A stretch of DNA of 5,562 nt from Clostridia bacterium (GCA_017556565.1 JAFYMQ010000105.1:1-5562), one strand, 5' to 3'. Counted from the first letter of the stretch, positions 1 through 5,562 are shown. The notes: generated by a model not told the origin, from the sequence alone. A program made the numbers and translations.

Positions 1-911
1 AATCCGTCAACAGTATATATGCCGGCAAAATCAAAAGTCTCGCCAAGGCCGATGGTTGCCAGATATGCGCCGTCGTCGCCGTAGATTATATAACCCTCGG
101 CGTTGGCCACGTCGCCCCAGATAAACTCGATGCCGGTTCCTGTGGCGTGGCAGACGGGATCTTCGAGCTTGCCGACCGTTCCTGCGTCAGCCATAGGGGA
201 GGAGCCTGCCTGATTGTAAGCCTGAACAGATATTTTGCTCTGACCTGCATCAAACTTCTCGGATGCAATGGTGATTGTTGTATTAGAGGTTCCGGCTATC
301 TGGTAGGTATCGTTTACCCATACTGTATATCCGTCAATACCTGCTGCAGGAGTGATATCGATCTGTACAGCCTCGCCTGTAACAGTCATTGTAAAGACCG
401 GCGTCTCGGGTGCAAACAAGCTTACCCATACAGCGGAGCAGAAGTCACAAACCTCGTCGTTATCCGCATTTCTGTGAGGATGCACCTCGGTGCATATTCT
501 CCAGCCGCAAAGATCACAGTAATCGTCGCCGTCTATATTGTAGATACCGAGTATCAGTCCGCAATTCTGGCATTTGCCGCAATCCAGCTCTTCACCGTGC
601 AAGTGTGTGTCTGCCGAGCAATGATCGCATACGCAGTTTTTGTCATCGTCAAAGTGCTTGTCGCCCATACCCAGCACGCACATTGCAGAGCCGCAGTTGT
701 CGCAGTATCCGTCGTTTTCGGCATCGGGATGATTGTCTGGCTCGGGCGTATTTTGGGTCAGGGCCGCACCGCAGCCGTCGCAGCTGTCGTCACCGTTTTG
801 GTCGGCGCATTGATGGGGAGCGCCTGCATCGGGAGCGGTTTGGGTGTCATCGCATCCGACGAGAGCAAACATCAAGACCAAAGCTGTCAGTAAAAATATT
901 ATTCTTTTCAT
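1..911 (-). CDS. Cys/Asp-rich repeat lipoprotein with fibronectin III-like domains (3' end missing)
   Basis: The frame is open from the ATG at 911-909 to the window edge: 303 codons, with the C-terminus missing. Residues 1-20 form a lipoprotein signal peptide: K2-R3, a hydrophobic stretch 4-18, and lipobox LVGC with C20 as the predicted lipidated cysteine. The mature protein would sit on the outer face of the cell membrane. Residues 33-160 hold six degenerate units rich in Asp, Asn and His, each ending in a CxxC pair (C44/47, C70/73, C95/98, C114/117, C132/135, C155/158), of the form D-x-D-G-x-C-D-x-C-G. These resemble small metal-binding knuckles. From about 168 to 245 there is a fibronectin III-like domain (DGYTVWVN, then VQAYNQAGSSP), and a second begins near 250 (W265, GYIIYG). 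SD AGAGG (917-921) lies 5 nt before the ATG. The gene starts 13 nt after alr-A and is probably co-transcribed with it. The function is unknown; substrate binding, adhesion or metal binding are all possible. Confidence 0.85.
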   Translation of the reverse strand, partial: MKRIIFLLTALVLMFALVGCDDTQTAPDAGAPHQCADQNGDDSCDGCGAALTQNTPEPDNHPDAENDGYCDNCGSAMCVLGMGDKHFDDDKNCVCDHCSADTHLHGEELDCGKCQNCGLILGIYNIDGDDYCDLCGWRICTEVHPHRNADNDEVCDFCSAVWVSLFAPETPVFTMTVTGEAVQIDITPAAGIDGYTVWVNDTYQIAGTSNTTITIASEKFDAGQSKISVQAYNQAGSSPMADAGTVGKLEDPVCHATGTGIEFIWGDVANAEGYIIYGDDGAYLATIGLGETFDFAGIYTVDG

Positions 912-916
912 TATAG

Positions 917-921
917 CCTCT
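917..921 (-). promoter_or_regulatory. Ribosome binding site of the lipoprotein gene
   Basis: AGAGG on the minus strand, 5 nt before the ATG at 911. It fits in the 13-nt gap right after the alr-A stop codon (927-925) and supports the chosen start, which also yields a well-formed lipoprotein signal peptide. Confidence 0.65.
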
Positions 922-924
922 CTT

Positions 925-2052
925 TTAATACTTGAATACCTTGCCTACGCGCTCGGTACCGGTAACAACAAACTGCTGATAAGGCTGATTGGAAAAATCT
1001 GCCACGTCAAAGGCGGAGAGCAGCTTGCCGCTCTTTGTTCTGCCCAGTACCGTGACCTCGTCGCCAACCTTGCAGTCAACGTCGGTAACGTCAATAAACA
1101 TCTGATCCATGCATATACCAACGTATTTGGTCAAAGTATCGTTTACGTATACGGGTCCACCGCTGAGTGCGTGCTGACGCACCATACCGTCTGCATAGCC
1201 CATGCCGACGGTTGCGATACGGGAGGGCTTTTCTGCCATAAAGAAGCGGGCATATCCGACAGACTCGCCAGCGGGCACGTTGTTGATGGCGGTGATAGTG
1301 GAGCGGATGGTCATAGTTTCCTCAAAGGGGAAGGGCTTGCTTCCGTCGGGCAGTCTGTAATAGCCGTAGAGCATAGCGCCGGGACGGACGTGGGTGCATA
1401 TATCATCCTGCAGCCAGTAGGTTGCGTTGGAGTTCTGGCAGTGGATATATTTCGGCTCAATACCGGCTGCCTTGATCTGTGCTACCGCGGCCTTGAAATC
1501 GGCGTATTGCTGCAGAGTAAAATCGTTGCCGATTTTTTTTGCGGTTGCAAAGTGGGTGAATGTGCCCACGACCTTGATGTTCTTCAGCGTCTTGATGTAG
1601 CTGAGGAACTTGTCCAGCACCTCGCCGGGTGCGATACCGACTCTGTGCATGCCTGTGTCGATTTTGATCTGCACTTCGGCTATTTTGCCCTGCTTTTCTG
1701 CCTCGGCATTGATAGCAGCGGCGTTTTCTTCGGTAAAGATTATAGTATGTATATCATACTGAACAGCATAGGGGAGATTGCTCTGAGGCACACCGCCAAG
1801 CACCAGTATATCAGCCTTAATGCCGTTTTTGCGAAGCTTGACAGCCTCGTTGACCATTGCAACAGCCATCAGGTCTGCGCCGAGAGGCTCGAGTGCTTTG
1901 GCAGCCTCAACGTCACCGAATCCGTATGCGTTGGCCTTGAGGATGGGCACGACCTTTTTGTTGGGGCCGACAAACTCCTGAATAACCTTGTAGTTGTGGC
2001 AAAGTGCGCCCACATCGGATTCCATATAAGAATTGTAGCAGCAAAGTTCCAT
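925..2052 (-). CDS. alr: Alanine racemase family protein, paralog A
   Basis: This is a 375-residue PLP-dependent fold-type III racemase, the usual Alr length. It is predicted to interconvert L- and D-alanine in the cytoplasm for peptidoglycan; there is no signal peptide or membrane segment. The N-terminal TIM barrel (about 8-235) has the PLP lysine K39 in PILKANAYGFG, K130 and R137 in KIDTGMHRVG, FTHFATA (165-171), HCQNS (204-208) for the phosphate, and R223 (VRPGAMLYG) for the pyridine nitrogen. The C-terminal beta domain has the second catalytic base Y267 (GESVGYAR), GYADG (285-289), CMDQ (314-317) and the phosphate-binding Y358. All expected Alr residues are present. The start is supported by SD AGGAG (2061-2065), 8 nt upstream, and by collinearity with the two paralogs. 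It follows a terminator after alr-B and is about 73% identical to alr-B. Alanine is the default substrate, but serine or another amino acid is not excluded. Confidence 0.93.
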   Translation of the reverse strand: MELCCYNSYMESDVGALCHNYKVIQEFVGPNKKVVPILKANAYGFGDVEAAKALEPLGADLMAVAMVNEAVKLRKNGIKADILVLGGVPQSNLPYAVQYDIHTIIFTEENAAAINAEAEKQGKIAEVQIKIDTGMHRVGIAPGEVLDKFLSYIKTLKNIKVVGTFTHFATAKKIGNDFTLQQYADFKAAVAQIKAAGIEPKYIHCQNSNATYWLQDDICTHVRPGAMLYGYYRLPDGSKPFPFEETMTIRSTITAINNVPAGESVGYARFFMAEKPSRIATVGMGYADGMVRQHALSGGPVYVNDTLTKYVGICMDQMFIDVTDVDCKVGDEVTVLGRTKSGKLLSAFDVADFSNQPYQQFVVTGTERVGKVFKY

Positions 2053-2060
2053 ATTGTTGT

Positions 2061-2065
2061 CTCCT
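2061..2065 (-). promoter_or_regulatory. Ribosome binding site of paralog A
   Basis: AGGAG on the minus strand, 8 nt before the ATG at 2052-2050. It fixes the start of alr-A and shows that translation restarts independently after the upstream terminator. Confidence 0.75.
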
Positions 2066-2093
2066 GATATAGTTTGTTTTGTAGCCTTTCAGA

Positions 2094-2128
2094 GAAAAAA
2101 CGACACCGCATAAGTTGTGCGGTGCCGT
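2094..2128 (-). terminator. Intrinsic terminator after paralog B, before paralog A
   Basis: Read on the minus strand, an 11-bp stem is formed by 2128-2118 and 2110-2100 (ACGGCACCGCA with TGCGGTGTCGT, one G-U pair) around a 7-nt loop (2117-2111). It runs straight into six T residues (2100-2095). The GC-rich stem and U-tract fit a Rho-independent terminator for transcripts coming from alr-C and alr-B. It lies 10 nt after the alr-B stop. Only 42 nt separate the U-tract from the alr-A start. Confidence 0.85.
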
Positions 2129-2137
2129 ATGTGCTTT

Positions 2138-3268
2138 TTAGTACTTGAATATCTTACCTACACGTGCAGTGTTGACAGATACGAATATCTGGTAGATCTG
2201 ACCGCAGAAATCAGCGGTCTCAAACGCGGACAGAAGCTTGCCGCCCTTGGTGTGACCGAATACTGTAATCTCGTCACCGACCTTGCAGTCGATATCGGTA
2301 ACGTCAACAAACAGCTGATCCATGCAGATGCCGACGTACTTGGTAAGAGTCTCGTTTACATAAACAGGGCCGCCCTTGAGTGCGTGGGGACGGAACAGAC
2401 CGTCGCCATAGCCCATACCGACTGTTGCAACACGTGCAGGCTTGGAGGGCTTGAAGTAGCGGTCATAGCCGACAGACTCGCCAACGGGAACTTCGTTGAT
2501 TGCGGTGATATATGCACGAACACTCATACTCTCCTCAACAGGCATGGGGCGGCTGCCGTCGGTCATACGGCAGTAGCCGTAGAGCATAGCGCCGGGACGT
2601 GCATGTGTGCAGATGTCGTCCTTGAGCCAGTAGGTTGCGCCGGTGTTCTGGCAGTGGATGTACTTGAGATCAAAGCTGCCGTCAGCCTTGATCTGTGCGA
2701 TGCCTTCCTTGAACTTCTCGTACTGCTCGAGGGTAAAGGGATCGTTGACAGTCTCAGCGGTAGCAAAATGGGTGAAAGCACCAACTACCTTGATATTCTT
2801 GAGGTTCTTGATAAACTCCAAAAACTTGCTCAGCTTTGCGCCGGGAGTGATACCGACTCTGTGCATACCGGTGTCCAGCTTGATCTGTACGTCTGCGATC
2901 TTGCCCTGCTTTGCGGCTTCGGCATTGATAGCAGCAGCATTCTCTTCGGTGAATATGATTGTCTGGATGCCGTACTCGACTGCGTAGGGGAGATTGTTGG
3001 GGGATACGCCGCCCAGAACCAGCAGGGGAATATCTATGCCGTTCTCGCGAAGCTTGACAGCCTCGTTGACCATAGCGACAGCAATGATGTCAGCTCCCAG
3101 AGGGATAAGAGCCTTGGCAGCCTCAATGTCACCGAATCCGTATGCGTTGGCTTTGAGAATAGGCACGACCTTCTTGTTGGGGCCTACGTACTGCTGTATC
3201 TTCTTGTAGTTTTCACACAGGGTAGCTACATTGGATTCCATGTAGGAGTTAAAGCAGTTGGGTTTCAT
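2138..3268 (-). CDS. alr: Alanine racemase family protein, paralog B
   Basis: This is a 376-residue cytoplasmic alanine racemase-type protein. The motifs are, in order: K39 in PILKANAYGFG (PLP Schiff base), K130 and R137 in KLDTGMHRVG, FTHFATA, HCQNT (205-209), R224 in ARPGAMLYG, catalytic Y268 in GESVGYDR, GYGDGLFRP, CMDQ (315-318), and the phosphate-binding Y359. It differs from alr-A by one inserted residue before the HCQN loop and by Thr for Ser at the phosphate-loop position (T209). Both proteins end in FKY. It starts 1 nt after the alr-C stop, with SD GAGGAGG (3278-3284) inside alr-C, so the two are almost certainly one transcript and may be translationally coupled. An intrinsic terminator begins 10 nt after its stop. 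The catalytic set is complete, so it is expected to be active; its substrate preference relative to alr-A cannot be told from sequence. Confidence 0.93.
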   Translation of the reverse strand: MKPNCFNSYMESNVATLCENYKKIQQYVGPNKKVVPILKANAYGFGDIEAAKALIPLGADIIAVAMVNEAVKLRENGIDIPLLVLGGVSPNNLPYAVEYGIQTIIFTEENAAAINAEAAKQGKIADVQIKLDTGMHRVGITPGAKLSKFLEFIKNLKNIKVVGAFTHFATAETVNDPFTLEQYEKFKEGIAQIKADGSFDLKYIHCQNTGATYWLKDDICTHARPGAMLYGYCRMTDGSRPMPVEESMSVRAYITAINEVPVGESVGYDRYFKPSKPARVATVGMGYGDGLFRPHALKGGPVYVNETLTKYVGICMDQLFVDVTDIDCKVGDEITVFGHTKGGKLLSAFETADFCGQIYQIFVSVNTARVGKIFKY

Positions 3269-3269
3269 T

Positions 3270-4412
3270 TTATATGTCCTCCTCGTTTATATATATGCGT
3301 TTTACGCGTGGTGTCAAAAGTGATTGCAGATAGGTCATAGTGTGTCCTGCGGTCAGCTCAAGCTCACTGAGCTCCAGCGGCGCGCCGCCTCTGGAATATC
3401 CGAACATAGTGACTTCGTCGCCTATCTCGACGGGGATATCGGTAACGTCGATAAACGCCTGATCCATACTGCAGCACAGATATCTTGCCCGTTTGTCGCC
3501 CACCAGTATGGGGCCGTGCTGGGTGACAAGAGGTCTGAACAGACCGTCTCCGTAGCCAACGTCGATTATCGCGACCTTGGTGGGCCTGTCCGCCACAAAA
3601 GCTCTGCCGTATCCGCAGCTTTCGCCCTTGTGCAGGGTGGTGACATTGGTGACGAATGCGCGCCAGGAGAGAGGCTCTTTGCCAAGCTTGAGCAGATTGC
3701 TTCCGTCATCCATACCGGGGTAGCCAAACAGCAGCGTTGCCGCTCTGATATGGGTGGATTCATCTTCACGCAGCCATGATGCGGCGCCGGTGTTGCGGCA
3801 GTGGACAAAAATGGGGGAGATGCCCGCGCTGCGGATCTGTGCCATGGCCTGCTTGAATATCTCCAATTGTTGTAAAGTATATTCGCTTTGCACAACTGTA
3901 GCCGTTGCAAAATGGGTGAACACGCCGTCTGTGTCCACGTTGTCAAGTGCGGACAGGGTGTCTATCAGCTTTTTTAGTTCCTCGCCGGGTTTAGCGCCTA
4001 TTCTGCCCAGACCGGTCTCTATCTTGATATGAGCCTTGGCACGCTTGCCAAGCTTTTTTGCCGCGTTGGACAGCGCAAGAGCGCCCTCGGGATTGAAAAC
4101 CGGTACCTGCAGCCCAAGCTCCACAGCCTTGCTCAGCGCGTGAGCGGGGATACCGCCAAGAATCAGTATCTCGCAATCGGTGCCGCTTCTGCGTATACTG
4201 TCAGCCTCAAGCACCTGTGCACATGCCATCATATCGGGGCATCGGGGCAGCAAAAACTCGGCTATCTTCTCGGTGCCGATTCCGTAGGCGTTACCCTTGA
4301 TGACGGGGATGATGCCCAGATGAGGTTCTATATGCTGTTTTACTCTGTCAAAGCTGCGGGCGATGATGCCCATATCAACTTCCAGATAAGAATTATAAAA
4401 GCCTAAATCCAT
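3270..4412 (-). CDS. alr: Divergent alanine racemase family protein, paralog C (first gene of the cluster)
   Basis: This is a 380-residue PLP-dependent racemase of the Alr family, about 39% identical to paralog B by hand count. It keeps the core: K39 (VIKGNAYGIG), Y43, K130 and R137, FTHFATA (165-171), HCRNT (204-208), R223, catalytic Y268 (GESCGYGR), GYGDGLFRP (286-294), MDQ (316-318) and Y361 for the PLP phosphate. It departs from A and B at KGNAYG (Gly for Ala40), KIETGLGR (Glu for Asp132), IRAATLLFG (Ala for Pro after the pyridine Arg, Phe for Tyr), and CCSMDQ (Ser for Cys before the Met-Asp pair). The C-terminus has an extra INEEDI tail whose codons carry the SD of alr-B. The SD for this gene is weak (AGGCGG, 4423-4428, 10 nt from ATG). 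The start is supported by alignment of NSYxE with the paralogs. It may be the housekeeping Alr or a racemase with altered specificity. Confidence 0.9.
   Translation of the reverse strand: MDLGFYNSYLEVDMGIIARSFDRVKQHIEPHLGIIPVIKGNAYGIGTEKIAEFLLPRCPDMMACAQVLEADSIRRSGTDCEILILGGIPAHALSKAVELGLQVPVFNPEGALALSNAAKKLGKRAKAHIKIETGLGRIGAKPGEELKKLIDTLSALDNVDTDGVFTHFATATVVQSEYTLQQLEIFKQAMAQIRSAGISPIFVHCRNTGAASWLREDESTHIRAATLLFGYPGMDDGSNLLKLGKEPLSWRAFVTNVTTLHKGESCGYGRAFVADRPTKVAIIDVGYGDGLFRPLVTQHGPILVGDKRARYLCCSMDQAFIDVTDIPVEIGDEVTMFGYSRGGAPLELSELELTAGHTMTYLQSLLTPRVKRIYINEEDI
3278..3284 (-). promoter_or_regulatory. Ribosome binding site of paralog B, embedded in the end of paralog C
   Basis: GAGGAGG on the minus strand, 9 nt before the alr-B ATG (3268-3266). 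It is formed by the codons for Glu-Glu and the first base of Asp in the extra C-terminal tail of alr-C. The two genes are thereby tied together at the sequence level. Confidence 0.8.
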
Positions 4413-4497
4413 CGTGCACCGACCGCCTGCGAGGCTTCAAAACCTCAGCTTTGACGGTTTTCTCCGTTCTTTGTTTTGGATATACCCATTACATATA

Positions 4498-4526
4498 AAA
4501 ATACCACTTTTTGATTGCTTTTTCAA
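4498..4526 (-). promoter_or_regulatory. Candidate promoter for the alr cluster
   Basis: On the minus strand, TTGAAA (4526-4521) and TATTTT (4503-4498) are 17 nt apart, an acceptable but imperfect sigma-A match (the -10 matches 4 of 6). Transcription would begin near 4491, giving a leader of about 80 nt before alr-C. The leader can form a modest 7-bp hairpin (4447-4441 with 4436-4430, two wobble pairs) upstream of the SD. Other AT-rich hexamers nearby could serve instead, so this is tentative. Confidence 0.4.
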
Positions 4527-4548
4527 TAGTCTTAAACTACTTTTTTCA

Positions 4549-4577
4549 TTGACCTTCGGGGGATAAACAGTTATAAT
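4549..4577 (+). promoter_or_regulatory. Sigma-A-type promoter of trmB
   Basis: TTGACC (4549-4554), a 17-nt spacer, and a perfect TATAAT (4572-4577). The predicted transcription start is about 4584, so the leader before the preferred trmB ATG is only about 10 nt. Confidence 0.75.
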
Positions 4578-4582
4578 ATAAT

Positions 4583-4587
4583 AGGTG
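4583..4587 (+). promoter_or_regulatory. Ribosome binding site that decides the trmB start
   Basis: AGGTG, 6 nt before the ATG at 4594. The alternative GTG at 4585 lies inside this site and at the expected transcript 5' end, so it is unlikely to be the start. The ATG at 4600 is further (12 nt) from the site. Confidence 0.6.
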
Positions 4588-4593
4588 ATTTTT

Positions 4594-5265
4594 ATGAGAA
4601 TGAGAAAAAAGAAAAACCTCGATCAGCGCCGCGACGCCTGCGCACAGTATTTTGCTGTGTCCGAGCCCGGACATTGGCGCGACGGCAGGGAAAATACCAC
4701 CCCGCTGTACGTTGAGATCGGCTGCGGCAAAGGCCGCTTCTGTGTGGAAAGCTGCCGTCAGATGCCCGAGTGCCGCTTTGTTGCGGTCGAGCGCGAGCAG
4801 AACGTTATCGTCATGGCAGCCGAAAAGGCCAAGAACGCCGAGCTTTCCAACCTGAGCTTTATCTCGGTTGATGCTGTCAAGCTGCCAGAGATGTTCGCAC
4901 CCTCTGAGGTTGACAGAATATACCTGAACTTTTCCGATCCCTGGCCTCCCAAAAAATACTGGAAGCGCCGCCTGACCCACCGCAGAGTGCTCAAGCAGTA
5001 TGACGGCATCCTCAAGCTTGGCGGTGAACTGTTCTTCAAGACCGACAACGAAGACCTCTTCAACTTTACCATGGAGGAGCTGCCACAGATCGGCTACGAG
5101 ATCAGATGGTTTACCCACGACCTGCACGCAGAGAATATCCCCAATATCATGACCGAGTACGAAGAAAACTTCTCCGGCAAAGGCTTCAAGATCCACAGAC
5201 TGGAAGCGGTAAAAGTCTCCGATGCACCCGTGCCGGCCGAGGAGCGGACTCAGGACGATGAGTGA
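4594..5265 (+). CDS. trmB: tRNA (guanine-N7-)-methyltransferase TrmB
   Basis: This 223-residue protein uses S-adenosylmethionine to methylate N7 of G46 in the variable loop of tRNAs, in the cytoplasm. The Rossmann-fold SAM site is seen as EIGCGKG (41-47) and VAVERE (63-68), with VDA (92-94) in the adenine-binding region. The family signature LNFSDPWPPK (111-120), followed by KRRLTHRRVL (124-133), marks the catalytic and tRNA-binding loop. FFKTDN (147-152) and TEYE followed by F and G (187-196) are the C-terminal TrmB motifs. The start at 4594 gives the MRMR N-terminus usual in Firmicutes TrmB and sits 6 nt after AGGTG; a GTG nine bases upstream would add only MIF. Length is normal for the family. 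It has its own promoter, diverges from the alr cluster, and its end overlaps the next gene by 8 nt, which suggests translational coupling. Confidence 0.96.
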   Translation: MRMRKKKNLDQRRDACAQYFAVSEPGHWRDGRENTTPLYVEIGCGKGRFCVESCRQMPECRFVAVEREQNVIVMAAEKAKNAELSNLSFISVDAVKLPEMFAPSEVDRIYLNFSDPWPPKKYWKRRLTHRRVLKQYDGILKLGGELFFKTDNEDLFNFTMEELPQIGYEIRWFTHDLHAENIPNIMTEYEENFSGKGFKIHRLEAVKVSDAPVPAEERTQDDE

Positions 5266-5562
5266 TCGGCTGCAGGCTCGGCAGGAGTACACAGACAGGC
5301 TGCTGAGCGGATTTTCGCTGCCCCTTATCGCGGTTTTTGACAGGGGAGACAGAGCGGCTTTTGATGCCCTTTGCATCGAGATCAGGGAGGCCTATGCAGG
5401 CAACCTTACCTACCTCAAGCAGTTTGACTATCCCAGCGGCTGCGAGGGATATTTTGTCGTGGATTTGCCACATGATAAGACACAACGTATTTTTGACAGA
5501 CTGCGGTCGCTCTGCGGCTGCTTTGAGCGGTGTGATGTAAGCCTGCATCTGCCGCAGGATAA
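5258..5562 (+). CDS. Unknown protein, downstream partner of trmB (3' end missing)
   Basis: The frame is open from the ATG at 5258 to the window edge: 101 codons, C-terminus missing. The ATG lies inside the end of trmB (overlap 5258-5265), a typical arrangement for translational coupling. An AGGA (5252-5255) is only 2 nt from the ATG and a GGAG (5241-5244) is 13 nt away, so reinitiation is more likely than a strong independent start. The visible part has no signal peptide or membrane segment. It is mixed acidic and basic with aromatic residues and five cysteines (39, 62, 86, 88, 92), including LIAVFDRGDRAAFDAL (23-38) and GYFVVDLPHD (64-73). I do not recognise a family and assign no function. 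The trmB overlap hints at expression alongside tRNA modification, no more. A later in-frame start cannot be excluded. Confidence 0.65.
   Translation, partial: MSDRLQARQEYTDRLLSGFSLPLIAVFDRGDRAAFDALCIEIREAYAGNLTYLKQFDYPSGCEGYFVVDLPHDKTQRIFDRLRSLCGCFERCDVSLHLPQD

Larger units (their letters stand above)
4413..4593. other. Divergent intergenic region between the alr cluster and trmB
   Basis: This is the largest non-coding stretch of the window. Its right part (about 4480-4593) is AT-rich and holds the trmB promoter on the plus strand and a candidate alr promoter on the minus strand. Their -35 boxes lie back to back, about 22 nt apart (4526 and 4549). The left part is the alr-C leader with a small hairpin at 4430-4447. 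I see no T-box, riboswitch, tRNA or clear operator. Confidence 0.6.

Noticed and set aside
420..815. CRISPR-like or DNA-level repeat array
   Set aside because: The periodicity is in the protein (CxxC units); unit lengths and DNA sequences vary, with no identical repeats or spacers.
147..893. Plus-strand ORF of 248 codons opposite the lipoprotein gene
   Set aside because: The minus-strand frame has an SD, a lipoprotein signal peptide and regular repeats. The plus-strand frame has none of these and is a shadow of the repeat-rich gene.
844..2067. Long plus-strand ORF of 407 codons opposite paralog A
   Set aside because: It is fully antisense to a gene with complete Alr motifs, its translation is Cys/Val/Leu-rich without domains, and it arises from codon bias of the real gene.
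2100..2140. The same hairpin as a plus-strand terminator
   Set aside because: On the plus strand the stem is followed by TATGTGC before any T-run, and no plus-strand gene ends there.
2117..3340. Long plus-strand ORF, also 407 codons, opposite paralog B
   Set aside because: It resembles the ORF opposite paralog A only because the underlying racemase genes are homologous. The equal length is a coincidence of shadow frames; no protein features or SD support it.
925..4412. VanT-like serine racemase or secreted broad-specificity racemase
   Set aside because: None of the three has the VanT membrane domain or a signal peptide, and no vanXY/ligase genes are in the window. Altered specificity remains possible but not of these known types.
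4430..4447. Hairpin in the alr-C leader as a riboswitch or attenuator
   Set aside because: It is only 7 bp with two wobble pairs, has no T-tract, and no conserved riboswitch or T-box element is visible.
4585..4593. GTG start for trmB giving an MIF extension
   Set aside because: It overlaps the SD and the predicted transcript start; MRMR from the ATG at 4594 matches family N-termini.
4546..5376. Minus-strand ORF of 276 codons opposite trmB
   Set aside because: The plus strand encodes an unmistakable TrmB across nearly the same span; the minus frame has no recognisable motif.

Overview
The window looks like chromosomal DNA of a Gram-positive anaerobe of the class Clostridia, probably a Ruminococcaceae/Oscillospiraceae-type gut organism. 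This is an inference from moderate GC content, purine-rich Shine-Dalgarno (SD) sites, a TrmB that begins MRMR as in Firmicutes, and a lipoprotein built from the Asp/Cys-rich 'DG.CD.CG' units common in gut Clostridia. No mobile element, CRISPR array, rRNA or tRNA was seen.

Left arm, minus strand, read from 4412 down to 1. Three complete, consecutive genes of the PLP-dependent alanine racemase family are followed by a lipoprotein gene cut by the window edge. The order of transcription is alr-C (4412-3270), alr-B (3268-2138), alr-A (2052-925), lipoprotein (911-1). alr-C and alr-B are 1 nt apart, and the SD of alr-B lies in the last codons of alr-C. alr-B ends in a strong intrinsic terminator (2094-2128), with only 42 nt between its U-tract and the alr-A start. 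alr-A and the lipoprotein are 13 nt apart. alr-A and alr-B are about 73% identical in protein by hand count, so they are a fairly recent tandem duplication. alr-C is about 39% identical to alr-B and has several changes near otherwise conserved active-site motifs. All three keep the PLP lysine and the catalytic tyrosine, so all may be active.

Right arm, plus strand. A divergent, AT-rich intergenic region (4413-4593) carries a good sigma-A promoter (TTGACC, 17 nt, TATAAT) for trmB, the tRNA m7G46 methyltransferase, and a weaker candidate promoter for the alr cluster facing the other way. trmB overlaps by 8 nt the start of a second gene of unknown function that runs off the right edge.

How it fits together. 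The alr cluster should supply D-alanine, or another D-amino acid, for peptidoglycan. Three racemases in a row is more than that job needs, which suggests divided substrate, dosage or regulatory roles. The surface lipoprotein may be co-transcribed with the last racemase, but no functional link can be shown from sequence. trmB and its partner form a separate operon for tRNA modification and an unknown function.
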